The position numbers were made by a program, and so were the translations under genes. A model generated the notes under the pieces. The model was given only the letters and a program-made list of their open reading frames with translations. It ran no database searches and was not told the DNA's origin. Shown in pieces: positions 1-8,898 of a stretch of 64,000 nt of DNA. The stretch is from Nonomuraea montanisoli (GTDB lineage: Bacteria; Actinomycetota; Actinomycetes; Streptosporangiales; Streptosporangiaceae), in NCBI RefSeq assembly GCF_013363975.1, contig NZ_JABWGN010000012.1, positions 93,423 to 157,422 on the forward strand. Reading direction: 5' to 3'. Each line of letters opens with the position of its first letter. Position 1 is the first letter of the stretch.

Positions 1-585
1 CACCGACGTATGGAACCGGAACTCGGCACCGTGTGCCCGCGCGGCGGCGGCCAGATTCTGCGCGGCCAGTTGCGGATCGTTCACGAACCCCGCATCAGGT
101 GTGTACACGGCACCCAGCGTGGTGTCGGTCTCGGCCCAGAACTCGTCGTCGTCGATGCGTTTCGGTGGCCAGTACCTGCCGACGTCGATGCCCGGGATCC
201 GCTCCGACAGGTCCGCACTCGTCCACTCCTCGAACGGGATACCCGCGTTCTGGAACAACGGCAGGTACACCGACCGAGGAGCCACGTCCACGTCCAGCAT
301 CGCCATCCCGCACCGTACGTACCGAGCCAACGGCCCGACGTCGCGGCCAAGGTGCTCCGCCCACGACTTCCAGCCGAAGTGCGCCTCCCAGGCGGTGGCG
401 ACGCCCGCGGCGGTGGAGAAGTTGAACCGCACCACCGCGCTGGACGCACTCGTGGAGCCGTGGCCGGCGCCCCCGGCCTTGTCGACCACCGTCACCTGCC
501 GGCCACGGCGGGCGAGTTCCAGGGCGACCGACGCGCCGATCACCCCCGACCCGATCACCACGACGTCCGTGCGCCTACCGGGCAC
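1..585 (-). CDS. FAD-dependent oxidoreductase (DAO family), 3' end outside window
   Basis: The visible 195 residues start at a GTG and open with a Rossmann dinucleotide-binding motif (VVVIGSGVIGASVALELARRG), followed by the conserved acidic end of beta-2 (VTVVDK) and a GHGSTSASSA stretch. This order is typical of the D-amino-acid oxidase/sarcosine oxidase/glycine oxidase superfamily, flavoenzymes that oxidise secondary or primary amines. The rest of the protein lies beyond base 1, so the substrate domain cannot be seen. The start overlaps the end of the esterase gene by 11 bases, so it is the third gene of a minus-strand operon with the esterase and the amidohydrolase; the whole set may take apart an N-acylated or esterified amine. 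Family is fairly sure, substrate unknown. Confidence 0.8.
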   Translation of the reverse strand, partial: MPGRRTDVVVIGSGVIGASVALELARRGRQVTVVDKAGGAGHGSTSASSAVVRFNFSTAAGVATAWEAHFGWKSWAEHLGRDVGPLARYVRCGMAMLDVDVAPRSVYLPLFQNAGIPFEEWTSADLSERIPGIDVGRYWPPKRIDDDEFWAETDTTLGAVYTPDAGFVNDPQLAAQNLAAAARAHGAEFRFHTSV

Positions 586-1429
586 GGCAGGTCCTGAGAT
601 AGCTGAGGAACGAGGCCTGCAGCCCAGTCACGTGCGTTTCGTGCATGAGTGCGCTGGTGACGGATCCGCTGCGTGAGGTGAGGCGGTGAAGGAACATGGC
701 CGTGTTCTTCGCGAGATTCTGGTAGACCGCCATGTCTCCGAGGATCTCTCGGTCGTTGAAGGTCACGTGAAGCTTGGTGGCAGGCAGGGTGTCACTCATG
801 GCTTGAAGACGAGCGAAGACCTGACTGTCCGCACCGACAATGCCGGGGCTGCCCGCGCCGATGCTCTCGAAGAAGGTTCCCTTGGTGAGCCAGGCGTAGA
901 GACTGAAGAGTCCGCCGTAGGAATAGCCGAAGAGGCCGTGACCGCTCGGGGCTGTGCCGTAGTCGCGTTCGATCCGCGGGTGGAGGTCGTCGGTCAGGAA
1001 GTTCAGGAACATATCCCCGCGGCTGTCGCTCAATTCAGCGAGGTAGGCGTCGGCTTGCTCGCGAGTCATCGTGCCTGCTTCGATCCCCATCTCCACCGCA
1101 TCGATGTACTCCTTCGCGATGGGTTCTCCGGGGGGCACGAGGTCGCGGTTGCGCAACCGCTCCCAGTGCTCTGCTTCCTCGCCTGCGTAACCCACGCTGA
1201 CTTGGACGTAGGGCTGAATCGACTGCATGGGGTCCAGTTGCGTGACGATGAGTGGGGCGGTCATGCCCACGGCCCAGTTGCCGTCGAGCACGTACACGAC
1301 AGGCGCCTGCGCCGCGGCAGGGTCGTAGCGCGGTGGCGTGGTGACCCAGACGCCGTAGTCGTGCCCACCGCTGGAACGCATCTCGAAGTAGTCGGTGCCG
1401 GGGAGGCAGCCCTGCCACATGGCGCTCAT
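575..1429 (-). CDS. Alpha/beta hydrolase, putative esterase (esterase D-like)
   Basis: This 284-residue protein has the nucleophile elbow GYSYGG with the likely catalytic serine near residue 170, preceded by the early strand VVYVLDGNW that is usual in the esterase family containing Fes/IroE-type siderophore esterases and esterase D. A histidine in HETHVTG near residue 265 is a candidate for the triad. No signal peptide is seen, so it should be cytoplasmic. Its ATG overlaps the stop of the upstream amidohydrolase by four bases (ATGA), a sign of translational coupling, and its 3' end overlaps the FAD oxidoreductase. The substrate is probably an ester or amide handled by the same pathway; this is inference. 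Confidence 0.75.
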   Translation of the reverse strand: MSAMWQGCLPGTDYFEMRSSGGHDYGVWVTTPPRYDPAAAQAPVVYVLDGNWAVGMTAPLIVTQLDPMQSIQPYVQVSVGYAGEEAEHWERLRNRDLVPPGEPIAKEYIDAVEMGIEAGTMTREQADAYLAELSDSRGDMFLNFLTDDLHPRIERDYGTAPSGHGLFGYSYGGLFSLYAWLTKGTFFESIGAGSPGIVGADSQVFARLQAMSDTLPATKLHVTFNDREILGDMAVYQNLAKNTAMFLHRLTSRSGSVTSALMHETHVTGLQASFLSYLRTCRAR

Positions 1430-2655
1430 CGCAGGTCCTTCACCACGCGTCCGGCCTGGACGACGAGAACGGCGTTGGCGGGGTCGGCGAAGAGCTTCGG
1501 ATCTTCGAGCGGGTTGCCGTTCCAGAGCACGAGGTCTGCCTGCATTCCGGGCGCGATGACCCCCACCTGGTCCGACAGGCCGAGGATCTCGGCGTTGGTC
1601 TTGGTTGCCGCCACGAGGGCTTCCATCGGTGTCTCCAACTCCGCACGCAACCTGAGCTCTTCACCTCGGCGGTCCTGAGCCGGACCGATGAGATCGGAAC
1701 CCAGCCCGATCCGCACTCCGGCCTCCTTGGCGGCAGCGAGCGCCTCGGTCATCCGCTCACGGACACCCAGCACACGATCGCGGACCGACTCGCCGAGGCC
1801 GGCTTCCGCGGGGTCGTGGAGCAGTCGCTCGACGACGGCGAACGTGGGCACAAGGGCGACCCCGCGCGTGGCCATCAAGGTGGCCGTGGGCTCATCGAGG
1901 TCGGTGCCGTGCTCGACACAGCGCGCCCCGGCCTCGACCGCGTTCCGAATGCCCTCATTGTTGTGGGCGTGAACCGTCACGTAAGTGCCCCGTGCCGCGG
2001 CTTCCTGCACAGCGACGGCGATCTCCTCCACCGTGAACTGGGTGTCGGTCAGCCGGTCGTGAGCGCTGACCACGCCCCCGGTCACACAGAGCTTCAGAAA
2101 GGAGGCTCCGCGGCGGAAGGCCTCACGTACGTTGCCTCGCAGCTCGTCGGCGTTGCCCGACATCATGGACAGGGCGCACAGACCCGGAAGGTGATGGCCG
2201 CTCCACAGCTCGGTGGGTTCCCAGTCGGCTCCGTAGTAGCCGTGCCCACCGATCTGGCACTGCACAGGTCCGCACGACAGGACGCGCGGTCCCCTGACCT
2301 TGCCCTTCGCGATCGTGGTGACGACGCCGCCGTCGATCCCGCCGGTGTCCCGGACGGTCGTGAAGCCGGCGTCGAGCGCTGCGCCGGCCGTGGCGAAGAT
2401 GTCCGCCGCGATCTCGGCGGCACTGATCTGGAACGAGAACTGCGGCTGGATCGGGCTCGACAGGCCCAGGTGAACGTGCGCGTCGATCAGGCCGGGCGTC
2501 ATCGTCAGCCCCCCGGCGTCGAGCCGCTCGCCGGGTTCGTCACCGGAGGCCCCGAGCTGGGTGATCCACCCGTCCTCGACGGTGACGTCGACGTCCATGG
2601 GGTCGCGCCCCGTCCCGTCGGCGACCGCCGCGCCGACCACCTGTAAACGTCCCAC
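1426..2655 (-). CDS. Metal-dependent amidohydrolase (imidazolonepropionase/prolidase-like)
   Basis: A 409-residue protein of the amidohydrolase superfamily. The metal ligands are in place: DAHVH (H60, H62), a lysine in FLKLCVTGG that would carry the bridging carboxylate, histidines in TVHAHNNEG and VEHGTDL, and the final aspartate in GLGSDL. This is the subtype often annotated as Xaa-Pro dipeptidase or imidazolonepropionase-like, which hydrolyses cyclic amides or acylated amino acids. I place the start at GTG 2655 because a GGAGGGA box sits just upstream; the frame is open for 13 more codons. Codon 4 is TTA, a rare codon in this DNA. It is the first gene of a three-gene operon and is divergent from a TetR regulator 93 bases away. 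Confidence 0.85.
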   Translation of the reverse strand: MGRLQVVGAAVADGTGRDPMDVDVTVEDGWITQLGASGDEPGERLDAGGLTMTPGLIDAHVHLGLSSPIQPQFSFQISAAEIAADIFATAGAALDAGFTTVRDTGGIDGGVVTTIAKGKVRGPRVLSCGPVQCQIGGHGYYGADWEPTELWSGHHLPGLCALSMMSGNADELRGNVREAFRRGASFLKLCVTGGVVSAHDRLTDTQFTVEEIAVAVQEAAARGTYVTVHAHNNEGIRNAVEAGARCVEHGTDLDEPTATLMATRGVALVPTFAVVERLLHDPAEAGLGESVRDRVLGVRERMTEALAAAKEAGVRIGLGSDLIGPAQDRRGEELRLRAELETPMEALVAATKTNAEILGLSDQVGVIAPGMQADLVLWNGNPLEDPKLFADPANAVLVVQAGRVVKDLR

Positions 2656-2748
2656 GAGTCGTTCCCTCCGCCGTCGCGAGCCGACTGCGACCATGTACGA
2701 AGCAACACGGCGCCGCCAGCAATCTTTTCCAATGGATAAACTGTAGGA

Positions 2749-3402
2749 GTGATCCTGTCAACCACGGAACGCAAGGGCGACGCACGCGAGCGCCTCCTGG
2801 CCCGGCTCCTCGACACCTTCGACGAGGCCCTTCCCTCACCGGAGGTGTCGCTCCGCGAGATCGCCGCCCGGACCGAGACCAGCCACGCCCTCCTGCGATA
2901 CCACTTCGGGTCACTTCCGGGCGTCCTGGCGGCCATGCTCAAGGCACAGCGATCTCGTGACAACGAGGCCCTTTTCGCAGCCGCCCAGCAGGGCACCTTC
3001 ACCGACCTCGTTGGGGCGATCTGGCGGACCTACACCCGCCCGGAGCAGTTGTCGCGTGTCCGCGGCTTCTTCCACGTCGTAGGACTGGCCGCGTACAGGC
3101 CGGAGGACTTCCGCGAGTTCATCGACTCGCTCGACGACCTGACCAAGATGCTGGCCTCACTCGCGGAACGCGAAGGACACGACACCGGGGAAGCGCTGAC
3201 CATGGCCACCGTCGCCGTTGCCGCGGTCCGCGGCCTGCTCTTACAGGAAGTCCTGACTCCGGGAGTCCACTCGGAGGACACCGTCGACCTGATCCTGCGC
3301 ATGCTCCCCGGCAACGCGGCCGGTGTTCACTCAGGCGATGAAGTACGCCCGCACCCTCAGGCAGGCCGTCCCGCACCGGCGCGTGATTCTCATGGTGCAT
3401 GA
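2749..3402 (+). CDS. TetR-family transcriptional regulator
   Basis: A 217-residue protein with an N-terminal helix-turn-helix (REIAARTETSHALLRYHFGS, residues about 35-55) in the usual TetR position; the C-terminal half is helical and would bind a ligand. It is divergent from the amidohydrolase-esterase-oxidoreductase operon, so it most likely represses that operon and itself. The GTG start directly follows GTAGGAG, which leaves almost no spacing, so the true start may be the leucine codon a little downstream or the message may be read with a short leader. One TTA codon occurs about three-quarters along the gene. The family call is firm; the ligand is unknown. Confidence 0.85.
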   Translation: MILSTTERKGDARERLLARLLDTFDEALPSPEVSLREIAARTETSHALLRYHFGSLPGVLAAMLKAQRSRDNEALFAAAQQGTFTDLVGAIWRTYTRPEQLSRVRGFFHVVGLAAYRPEDFREFIDSLDDLTKMLASLAEREGHDTGEALTMATVAVAAVRGLLLQEVLTPGVHSEDTVDLILRMLPGNAAGVHSGDEVRPHPQAGRPAPARDSHGA

Positions 3403-3520
3403 GATGAGGCGAACTTCGATCTGGGCACCAAAGAGGGCCGGGCAGGGACTGGAGGTCTCGGGCGACAAGTGGCCGGGCGCTGGACAGGTCGTCTGCGCCG
3501 CCTGACAGACTCTTGAGGAT

Positions 3521-4660
3521 CTACCTGGCCAGGTGTCTGCTGATGACGAGGCGCTGGATCTGGTTGGTGCCCTCGAAGATCTGCATGATCTTCGCCTCGC
3601 GCATGTAGCGCTCGACGCGGAAGTCCCGCGTGTACCCGTAGCCGCCCAGCACCTGCACGGCGTCCGTGGTGACCTTCATGGCGGTGTCGGTGGCCACCAG
3701 CTTGGCGACGCTCGCCTGCCTGCCGAAGGGAAGGCCGGCGTCGCGGCGTCGGGCGGCGTCGAGGTACGTCGCGCGGGCCGAGTCCACGCCTGCGGCCATG
3801 TCGGCGAGCAGGAAGCCGAGGCCTTGATGGTCGATGATCTTCTTGCCGAACGTCTCCCGCTCCTTGGCGTAGGCGACCGCCTCGTCGAGCGCGGCCTGGG
3901 CCAGCCCGGTGGCGCAGGCGGCGATGCCGAGACGCCCGGAGTCCAGAGCACTGAGAGCGATCTGAAGGCCCTGCCCTTCCTCGCCGATCAGGCGGTCGGC
4001 TTCCAGGAACGCGCCGTCCCAGTGAGCGCTGGTGGTGGGGACGGCGTGCAGGCCCATCTTGTCCTCGGGCCGGCCGAAGGTGAGGCCGTCGGCCGCGCCG
4101 GGCGCGAGGAAGCAGGAGACGCCACGTCGGCCCTCGCCGGTGCGGGCGAAGAGGGCATAGAGGTCGGCCTTGCCACCGTGGGTGATCCACGCTTTGGTGC
4201 CGGTGATGCGGTAGCCGCCGTCGGCCGGGTCCGCCCGGCACGTCAGGGCGGCGGGGTCGGACCCGGCCTGCGGCTCCGACAGGCTGTAGCCGCCGACGAG
4301 CCGGCCCGCCAGCATGTCGGGCAGCCACCGCTCCCGCTGCTCCGGCGTCCCTTGGGTGGCCACGGGGAAGCAGGCCAGCGTGTGCACGCTGGTGGCCACG
4401 GCCACGGCCGCCCAGCGGGCCGCCAGCTCCTCGATCACCTGCAGGTACACCTCGTACGGCTGCCCTCCCCCGCCGTACTCCTCCGGGTAGGGCAGCCCGA
4501 GCAGCCCGGCGGCGCCGAGCGTGGCGAACAGCCCTTCGGGGTAGGTCTCGGCCCGCTCGTGCTCGTCGGCCCGGCGGGCGAGCTCCTTGTCGGCGATCTC
4601 CCGGGTGAGGGCGATGAGGTCTCTGGCGTCCTGGTCGGGCAGCAGGCGTTCGACGGTCAT
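3521..4660 (-). CDS. Acyl-CoA dehydrogenase
   Basis: A 379-residue protein of the usual length for the family. It carries the FAD/acyl-binding stretches YSLSEPQAGSD and ITGTKAWITHGG, the arginine-rich ERETFGKKI segment, LGGYGYTRDF, and the catalytic base region FEGTNQIQR with the glutamate near residue 363, the position used by short-chain acyl-CoA dehydrogenases. It should desaturate an acyl-CoA between C2 and C3, passing electrons to ETF. The start at ATG 4660 is preceded by GGAGAAC; the frame stays open upstream but that part is antisense-like low-complexity. It lies 20 bases after the indolepyruvate oxidoreductase gene in one operon, so its substrate could be the acyl-CoA made by that enzyme or a branched-chain product. 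Confidence 0.93.
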   Translation of the reverse strand: MTVERLLPDQDARDLIALTREIADKELARRADEHERAETYPEGLFATLGAAGLLGLPYPEEYGGGGQPYEVYLQVIEELAARWAAVAVATSVHTLACFPVATQGTPEQRERWLPDMLAGRLVGGYSLSEPQAGSDPAALTCRADPADGGYRITGTKAWITHGGKADLYALFARTGEGRRGVSCFLAPGAADGLTFGRPEDKMGLHAVPTTSAHWDGAFLEADRLIGEEGQGLQIALSALDSGRLGIAACATGLAQAALDEAVAYAKERETFGKKIIDHQGLGFLLADMAAGVDSARATYLDAARRRDAGLPFGRQASVAKLVATDTAMKVTTDAVQVLGGYGYTRDFRVERYMREAKIMQIFEGTNQIQRLVISRHLAR

Positions 4661-4680
4661 GGTGTTCTCCTGGGTACGGG

Positions 4681-7600
4681 TCACGCGGGCATGCCGGGTC
4701 CGGCCTGGGTCGCCCCGGCGGGTCCGGCCGCGGGCTGGGCGGCCAGCCGGGCGAGTGCGGTCGCGGCGCGGTCGCGAAACTCCGCGACCCGGGTGAGCTT
4801 GATGTCCTCGTAGCCGCGGATCAGCTCCGGCAGGGCCGCGATGGCGGCGACGTCGTCGGCCGTGTCCGGGGTGAGCCGGTCCAGCGCCTGGCGCACCAGG
4901 TCGCGGTACTCGCCGATGAGCCGGCGTTCGACGCGGCGCACCTCGGCGTGGCCGAACACGTCGAGCGCGGTGCCGCGCAGCGTCCGGGCGGCGCGCAACC
5001 CGCGGAACAGCGCCCCCGCGCCGCGGCGCAGCCTGATCTTCCGCTTCATTCCCAGGGCGCGCAGCAGGGGCGGGTGCAGCAGCACCGACACGACGGCGTC
5101 CGGGCCGAACTCCTGCTCGCGGCGGGCCCGTTCGGCCGGGTCGAGGTGCAGCCGGGCCACCTCGTACTCGTCCTTGTAGGCCATGAGCTTGTGCAGTCCG
5201 CGGGCGTAGGCCAGGGCGATGCGCTCCCCGGCTTCCTCTCCCGCGCGCTCGGCGGCGAGCGCGGCGACGCGGCGCACGTCCTCGGCGTAGGAGCGGGCGT
5301 AGGCGGCGTTCTGGTAGCCGGTCAGGTCGGCGATCCGGACGTCCAGCGCGCCCCGCAGGTCCGTGGCGGCGGGAGCGGGGGACGCGGGGAGCGCGGCGCG
5401 CAGCACCGCCTCGCGGTCCAGGACGGCCGCGCGCCCCCACCGGAAGGCGGCCAGATTCTGTTCGGCGGCGGCCTTGTTCAGCCGGATGGCCCGCTCGATG
5501 GACCCGGCCGAGACGGGCAGGCAGCCGTGCTGGTAGGCGGCGCCGAGGAGCAGCATGTTGGCCGGCATGTGATCGGCGAACAGCGCCTCGGCCAGGCCGT
5601 GGGCGTCCAGGTAGAGGTTGTCGGCGCCGCGGGTGGCCGACTCGACGCGCACGATGGCGTCGGCGGGCGAGCCGGGCAGCGCGGCGCGGCCGGTGACCAT
5701 GGCCGCGGTGGGCACCACGGCGGTGCTGACCACCGCGATCGTGCGTTCGGCCGAGGCGGCGGCGAGATTGCCGTCGGCGGCGGCGCCGAGCAGGTCGAAG
5801 CCGATCAGGACGTCGGTGGCGCCGTTCGAGGCGCGCGCCGCCCCGGTGATGGGCCGCGGCGAGACGCGCACGTCGCTGACGACGGGGCCGCCCTTCTGCG
5901 CGAGCCCCGTCTGCTCCAGCCCGGTGGCGTGCAAGCCGTCGAGGTGCGCGGCCATCTGCAGGATCTGCGAGACCGTGACGACGCCGGTGCCGCCGATGCC
6001 GGGCATCCGCAGCAGCACCGGCACGCCCTCGAACCTGGGCACGGGGTCGGTGAGCTCCACCGGCAGCGGAGGCAGCGGGCGGGCTCGGCGGGTGCCCGGC
6101 TCGACGAGCAGGAACGACGGGCAGTCACCCTTGAGGCAGCTCAGGTCGGAGTTGCAGGACGGCTGGTGGATGCGGGTCTTGCGGCCGAACTCGGTCTCCA
6201 CCGGCTGCACGGACAGGCAGGACGAGACGTCCCCGCAGTCGCCGCAGCCCTCGCAGACGCGCTCGTTGACGACGACCTTGGCCGTGGGGGTGGGCAGTTC
6301 GCCCCGCTTGCGCAGCCGCCGTTCCTCTGCGGCGCAGCGGTCGTCGTGGACCAGCACGGTGACTCCGTCGAGCGCGGCGAGCTCCTTCTCCACCTCGGGC
6401 AGGTCGTCGCGGTGCCGCACGGTGGCGATCGGCGCGAGCCGGACGCCCCGGTACGCCTGCGGCTCGGCCGTGGTGATGACGACGCGGCGGACGCCCTCGG
6501 CCGCCAGCGCCCGCGTCAGCGTGGGCACGTCGAGACGGCCCTCGGCGCGCTGGCCGCCGGTCATGGCGACGGCGTCGTTGTAGAGCAGCTTGTACGTGAT
6601 GGACACGCCGGCGGCGACGGCGGCGCGGATGGCCAGGGAGCCGGAGTGGTGGAACGTGCCGTCGCCCAGGTTCTGCACGAAGTGCCGGTCGTCGGTGAAA
6701 GGCGCCAGGCCGATCCACTGGGCGCCCTCGCCGCCCATCTGGGTGATGCCGACCTGGGCGCCGCGTCCCGCCCCGTCGAGGGCGATCATGGCGTGGCAGC
6801 CGATGCCGACGCCGACGAGCGTGTCGTCGGCGGTGCGGGTGGAGGCGTTGTGCGGGCAGCCCGAGCAGAAGTACGGGGTGCGCGCGGCGACCACCGGCAG
6901 CAGGCGCCGCGCTTCCTTGGGGCGGGTCAGGCGGACGGCCGCGCGGGGCAGCCGGTCGGGCCCGACGCAGGCGGCCAGGGCCTTGGCCACGTCGTCCGCG
7001 CCGAGGGTTCCGCGCGCGGTCAGCAGCTCCCGCCCCACCACGGCGGGCCGGCGTTCGGCGGCGTACAGGGCCTGCTTGAGCTGGCCCTCCAGGAAGGGCA
7101 CCTTGTCCTCCACGACGAGCACGCGGTCCAGGTCGCCGGTCATGGCGGCCAGCTCGGCGTGGTCGAGGGGGAACGGCATCGCGATCTTGATGAGCCGCAG
7201 CCCGAGGTCCTCCATCGCCGCCTCGTCCAGGCCGAGGTCGTCCAGGGCGCGCCGGACCACCGCGTAGCCGGTGCCCGAGGCGAGGACACCGAGCGTGGCC
7301 CGCCGGGCGCCGAACGTCACCCTGTTGAGGCCGTGCGCGCGGGCATAGGCGCGGGCGAGGTCGAGCCTGCGGGTGAGCATGTCGTGCTCGGCGTCGAGCG
7401 AGGCCGGGCCGACCAGCGCGCCCGCCGGCCCGCGCCCGCCGCGGCCGTTCTGCTCGGGCGCGGGGACGCCGTCGCGCAGCGGGCCGAGGTCGACGGTGGC
7501 CGAGGCGTCCGCGACGTCGGCGACGATCTTCAGACCGGTCCACAGGCCTGTGGCCCGCGACAGGGCGACGGCGTGCAGCCCGAGCTCGACGATCTCGGCC

Positions 7601-8133
7601 ACGGAACCGGGTGAGAGCAGCGGCATCGACAGGCTCTGGCACATCGGCTCGCACGAGCTGGGCACCGTCGAGGACTTACTGCCCGGGTCGTCGCCGATCC
7701 AGGCCACGGCGCCGCCGAGGGGCGCGGTGCCGGCCAGGTTGCCGTGCCGGATGGCGTCGGCGGCCCGGTCCAGGCCGGGATTCTTGCCGTACCAGAAGCC
7801 GGTCACCCCGTCGTGCCGCCGTCCGGGCACCCGGTCGAGGAGCTGGGTCCCGGCCACCGCGGTGGCCGCCAGCTCCTCGTTCAGCCCGGGGCGGAAGAGC
7901 ACGCCCGCCGTGTCCAGGAACGCCGCGGCCCGGCCCATCTCCAGGTCCACCCCGCCCAGCGGCGAGCCCTGGTAGCCGGACACGAAGACGCGCGTGTCGA
8001 GGCCGCGCTCCTGGTCGAGCCGGCGCTGCTCCAGCGTCAGGCGGACGAGGGCCTGGATGCCGGAGATCAGCACGCGGCCGTCCGGGGCCGTGTACTTGTC
8101 GTCGAGCGACACCGTGGCGGGATTCGTGCTCAC
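4681..8133 (-). CDS. Indolepyruvate ferredoxin oxidoreductase family protein, single-chain
   Basis: This 1150-residue protein joins the modules that many organisms keep as separate IorA and IorB subunits. In order: an N-terminal pyrimidine-binding region; a thiamine diphosphate-binding domain (GVGIGCHAM, MGGEGAQW, GDGTFHHSG, about residues 440-530); a ferredoxin-like cysteine segment (CEGCGDCGDVSSC and a second set ending CLKGDC, about 625-675); a gamma-type domain (MPGIGGTGVVTVSQIL, TGLAQKGGPV); and a long C-terminal region typical of the actinobacterial form. It should convert aryl pyruvates from aromatic amino acids to aryl-acyl-CoA with reduction of ferredoxin. GTG 8133 is chosen for its AGGAGG box. 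The divergent Lrp/AsnC gene and its operator suggest amino-acid-responsive control. Confidence 0.93.
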   Translation of the reverse strand: MSTNPATVSLDDKYTAPDGRVLISGIQALVRLTLEQRRLDQERGLDTRVFVSGYQGSPLGGVDLEMGRAAAFLDTAGVLFRPGLNEELAATAVAGTQLLDRVPGRRHDGVTGFWYGKNPGLDRAADAIRHGNLAGTAPLGGAVAWIGDDPGSKSSTVPSSCEPMCQSLSMPLLSPGSVAEIVELGLHAVALSRATGLWTGLKIVADVADASATVDLGPLRDGVPAPEQNGRGGRGPAGALVGPASLDAEHDMLTRRLDLARAYARAHGLNRVTFGARRATLGVLASGTGYAVVRRALDDLGLDEAAMEDLGLRLIKIAMPFPLDHAELAAMTGDLDRVLVVEDKVPFLEGQLKQALYAAERRPAVVGRELLTARGTLGADDVAKALAACVGPDRLPRAAVRLTRPKEARRLLPVVAARTPYFCSGCPHNASTRTADDTLVGVGIGCHAMIALDGAGRGAQVGITQMGGEGAQWIGLAPFTDDRHFVQNLGDGTFHHSGSLAIRAAVAAGVSITYKLLYNDAVAMTGGQRAEGRLDVPTLTRALAAEGVRRVVITTAEPQAYRGVRLAPIATVRHRDDLPEVEKELAALDGVTVLVHDDRCAAEERRLRKRGELPTPTAKVVVNERVCEGCGDCGDVSSCLSVQPVETEFGRKTRIHQPSCNSDLSCLKGDCPSFLLVEPGTRRARPLPPLPVELTDPVPRFEGVPVLLRMPGIGGTGVVTVSQILQMAAHLDGLHATGLEQTGLAQKGGPVVSDVRVSPRPITGAARASNGATDVLIGFDLLGAAADGNLAAASAERTIAVVSTAVVPTAAMVTGRAALPGSPADAIVRVESATRGADNLYLDAHGLAEALFADHMPANMLLLGAAYQHGCLPVSAGSIERAIRLNKAAAEQNLAAFRWGRAAVLDREAVLRAALPASPAPAATDLRGALDVRIADLTGYQNAAYARSYAEDVRRVAALAAERAGEEAGERIALAYARGLHKLMAYKDEYEVARLHLDPAERARREQEFGPDAVVSVLLHPPLLRALGMKRKIRLRRGAGALFRGLRAARTLRGTALDVFGHAEVRRVERRLIGEYRDLVRQALDRLTPDTADDVAAIAALPELIRGYEDIKLTRVAEFRDRAATALARLAAQPAAGPAGATQAGPGMPA

Positions 8134-8198
8134 GCCGCGCACCTCCTGACTGGGGCTTGTGTGACCCCAAGCACAGCAACGACAGCCGAGCGGGCGCA

Positions 8199-8241
8199 AG
8201 TATCAAAGGACAAACTGCGACTTCAACGCAAAGAGTTTGCG
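8199..8241 (-). promoter_or_regulatory. Promoter of the oxidoreductase operon with 15-bp Lrp-type operator
   Basis: On the minus strand a -35 box TTGAAG (8221-8226) and a -10 box GATACT (8199-8204) are 16 bases apart, about 65 bases before the oxidoreductase start. Just upstream of the -35 lies the interrupted palindrome CGCAAA-GAG-TTTGCG (8227-8241), the length of known Lrp/AsnC sites. A wider repeat CAAACT (8211-8216)/AGTTTG (8234-8239) overlaps it. The position fits activation of the operon by the divergent Lrp/AsnC protein; this is inference from layout. Confidence 0.6.
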
Positions 8242-8291
8242 CGAGATCCGTGGAACGCTAGCTTTGTTTGTGTGCTGAAGAGGAGGATCTG

Positions 8292-8759
8292 ATGGACGAC
8301 GTGGATGCCACCGATCATCGGTTGCTGCGCCTGCTGCGTGAGGACGGGCGCAGGACCTTCTCGGAGATGGCCACGGAGGTCGGGCTGTCCGTTGCGGCGG
8401 TCAAGCGGCGCGTGGACCGGCTGCGCGAGATCGGGGTGATCACCGGCTTCGCCGTGCAGATCGACTACGCCAGGCTGGGATGGGGCATCGAGGCGTTCAC
8501 CGAGCTTCGCTACCCGGGCACCACCCCGGTCAGCGAGATCGTCCGCACGGCCACCGACGTGCCGGAGGTGCAGGCCGTCTACACGATCGCCGGCGATCCG
8601 GACGCGCTCATCCAGGTCCGCGTCCGGGATCTGGGCCATCTGCAGCAGGTGATCGACCGGCTGCGCCGGGCGGGCGACGTCACGGGGACGAAGACGTTGC
8701 TGGTGCTCGGGTCGTGGACCCGCGACACCCTCACGCCACCGCGCCGCCGCACGCCGTGA
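8292..8759 (+). CDS. Lrp/AsnC-family transcriptional regulator
   Basis: A 155-residue protein with an N-terminal winged helix-turn-helix (DATDHRLLRLLREDGR, FSEMATEVGLSVAAVKRRVDRL) followed by the RAM-type ligand-binding domain (AVYTIAGDPDALIQVRV). Length and order match the family, whose members sense amino acids and act as octamers. The ATG at 8292 follows AGGAGG by five bases. It is divergent from the indolepyruvate oxidoreductase/acyl-CoA dehydrogenase operon and a 15-bp palindrome lies between them, so it probably responds to an aromatic or branched amino acid (or its keto acid) and controls that catabolic operon. Confidence 0.93.
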   Translation: MDDVDATDHRLLRLLREDGRRTFSEMATEVGLSVAAVKRRVDRLREIGVITGFAVQIDYARLGWGIEAFTELRYPGTTPVSEIVRTATDVPEVQAVYTIAGDPDALIQVRVRDLGHLQQVIDRLRRAGDVTGTKTLLVLGSWTRDTLTPPRRRTP

Positions 8760-8898
8760 CGGCCGTCGGTCGCTTCGTGACCGAATGTCGGCGGGCGTAC
8801 GACCTGTCATGGGATGGCCGCACCTGGCAGACGGCGGTTCGCGTCGGCGACAATCAGCCCAGGACGGGGACGAGCGCCAGCTCTGGGTTCCTCGATCC

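Noticed and set aside
3521..5440. Acyl-CoA dehydrogenase read as a 639-residue fusion
   Set aside because: The extra N-terminal part is arginine/proline-rich shadow of the oxidoreductase frame; ATG 4660 with its ribosome binding site gives the normal family length.
4948..7614. An 888-codon open frame on the plus strand
   Set aside because: It is antisense to the indolepyruvate oxidoreductase, rich in Gly/Arg/Val/His with no motif, and arises from high-GC third-position bias.
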